Assembly: GCA_022841795.1 (NCBI GenBank)
Contig: JALHQU010000023.1
Coordinates: 1 to 57,194 of the forward strand
Source of the DNA: Fimbriiglobus sp.
Lineage (GTDB): Bacteria > Planctomycetota > Planctomycetia > Gemmatales > Gemmataceae
Direction of reading: 5' to 3'
DNA length: 57,194 bases
Position numbers and translations under genes: made by a program. The notes under the pieces were generated by a model. That model did not search any database. It was not told where the DNA came from and worked only from the letters and a program-made list of their open reading frames with translations. Position 1 is the stretch's first letter. Every line of letters begins with the position of its first letter. Of the stretch, positions 56,549-57,194 are shown piece by piece.

Positions 56549-57088
56549 ATGCGGAAGTCGCTGGAGGAGACGTGGCGGTACTTGGAGTCGTTGCACTCCG
56601 ACGTGCCCCGCCACCCGGACGGCAGCCCCGCGGTCCCCGACCGTATGCCGACCATCTACGACGAGGTGTCACGGCTCGGCTTCTTCCGCACCGGGCGCGA
56701 CGGCACCGACCTCAGCTGCCTGACCATGCCCCGCACCTTCTTCGGGCGGTCGCTGTTCGAGCGGGTGTCGTTCGCCGGCACCGACCTGTCCGGCTCGTGC
56801 CTGTGCTGGAACGACTTCAACGACTGCGACTTCACCGGGGCCGATCTGTCCGGGTGCGACCTGCGGGCGTCTCTGTTCGAGCGGTGCTCGTTCGCCGGGG
56901 CGGTGCTGCGGGGTGCGGATCTCCGCCGTTCGACGTTCGACGGGTGCTCGTTCACAGGTGCCGAGCTGTCCGGTGCTGTCGCCGAGGGCACAGGCTCCCG
57001 CGCACGCCTCCGCGAGCTGCTCGGCGCAGAGCAAGTGGCCGCGGTGACGTGGGTGGAGGACGCCGGGCCGGAGCCGGCCGGCGGGTGA
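56549..57088 (+). CDS. Pentapeptide repeat protein
   Basis: A 179-residue protein whose residues 55-145 are pentapeptide repeats (A/S-x-L/F-x-x): TDLSG, CDFTG, ADLSG, CDLRA, SLFERCSFAG, AVLRG, ADLRR, STFDGCSFTG, AELSG. These form a right-handed quadrilateral beta-helix. The first 55 residues are a helical cap (SLEETWRYLESLH) and the end is acidic. No gyrase-protection (MfpA/Qnr) assignment is possible. ATG 56549; GGAGGGC precedes at about 12 bases. Confidence 0.82.
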   Translation: MRKSLEETWRYLESLHSDVPRHPDGSPAVPDRMPTIYDEVSRLGFFRTGRDGTDLSCLTMPRTFFGRSLFERVSFAGTDLSGSCLCWNDFNDCDFTGADLSGCDLRASLFERCSFAGAVLRGADLRRSTFDGCSFTGAELSGAVAEGTGSRARLRELLGAEQVAAVTWVEDAGPEPAGG

Positions 57089-57155
57089 GGTCGTCTTCAC
57101 ACTCCCCCGCTCCCTGGCGGTCGCGGCTCTCCCCCCCGTGGGCACCCTGGGAGCG

Positions 57156-57194
57156 CGGACGTCCCGTCCGCTCGGAATGCGGACGGGACGTCCG
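57156..57194. repeat. 16-bp palindrome at the window end
   Basis: CGGACGTCCCGTCCGC, 7-nt loop, complement to the last base. It lies after the pentapeptide gene and may continue beyond the window. Confidence 0.7.

Overview
The window looks like a chromosomal segment from a planctomycete of the Gemmataceae type. It is very GC-rich and carries the protein families typical of that group: two TIGR02996 leucine-rich-repeat proteins, a DUF1501 protein, a DUF1559 type-IV-pilin-like protein, a PVC-type haem-binding protein (TIGR02604/CxxCH), a TIGR03067 protein, two Uma2 nucleases, a giant Ser/Thr kinase with WD40 repeats, an ECF sigma factor with a membrane-anchored tail, and a PEP-CTERM beta-strand-repeat protein. 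About 48 protein genes and two tRNAs (Pro-UGG, Ser-GGA) are supported. No transposase, integrase, prophage or CRISPR array was seen.

Layout. 1-7.9 kb: RRM protein, infA, two unknowns, polX, a PseG-like protein, parB, a secreted protein. 7.9-18.3 kb: tRNA-Pro, metallophosphoesterase, TIGR03067, then a minus-strand block (Uma2, PVC cytochrome, two TIGR02996 proteins, Uma2, acyl-CoA dehydrogenase). 18.5-26.3 kb: PEP-CTERM protein overlapping folE, a large FAD/Fe-S oxidoreductase, and moaD-moaE-moaA. 26.5-36.4 kb: a small unknown, a carbohydrate-binding-like secreted protein, ECF sigma factor divergent from the WD40 kinase, a PQQ-type propeller, DUF1559. 36.7-49.4 kb: lpxA and a GT87 mannosyltransferase-like protein, carbamoyltransferase, polysaccharide deacetylase, zinc-ribbon/HTH protein, beta-carbonic-anhydrase-like protein, tRNA-Ser, DUF1501, seven-haem cytochrome, DNA alkylation repair, cysteine desulfurase, GNAT, NYN nuclease. 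50.2-54.4 kb: dnaA-dnaN-dciA-ftsY plus an antitoxin-like gene. 54.4-57.2 kb: DUF2330, acpS, pentapeptide-repeat protein.

The dnaA-dnaN interval is the best candidate for the replication origin: it has two inverted DnaA-box-like 9-mers, an AT-rich patch and six GCGCGC hexamers. DnaA itself is short and lacks the N-terminal helicase-binding domain, while a DciA-type helicase operator lies two genes downstream. A promoter-hairpin-terminator unit of about 62 nt sits directly upstream of dnaA.

The most striking unexplained structure is a set of dispersed palindromic elements (at least eight families, over twenty copies in 57 kb). They cluster at gene 3' ends, are nested in one another, supply stop codons or C-terminal tails to genes, and in two genes (cysteine desulfurase and the FAD/Fe-S oxidoreductase) lie in frame inside the coding sequence. 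A second recurring signal is a TACAAT/TACTAT hexamer exactly 6 nt before the ATG of folE, cysteine desulfurase and dnaA, suggesting leaderless or near-leaderless transcripts.
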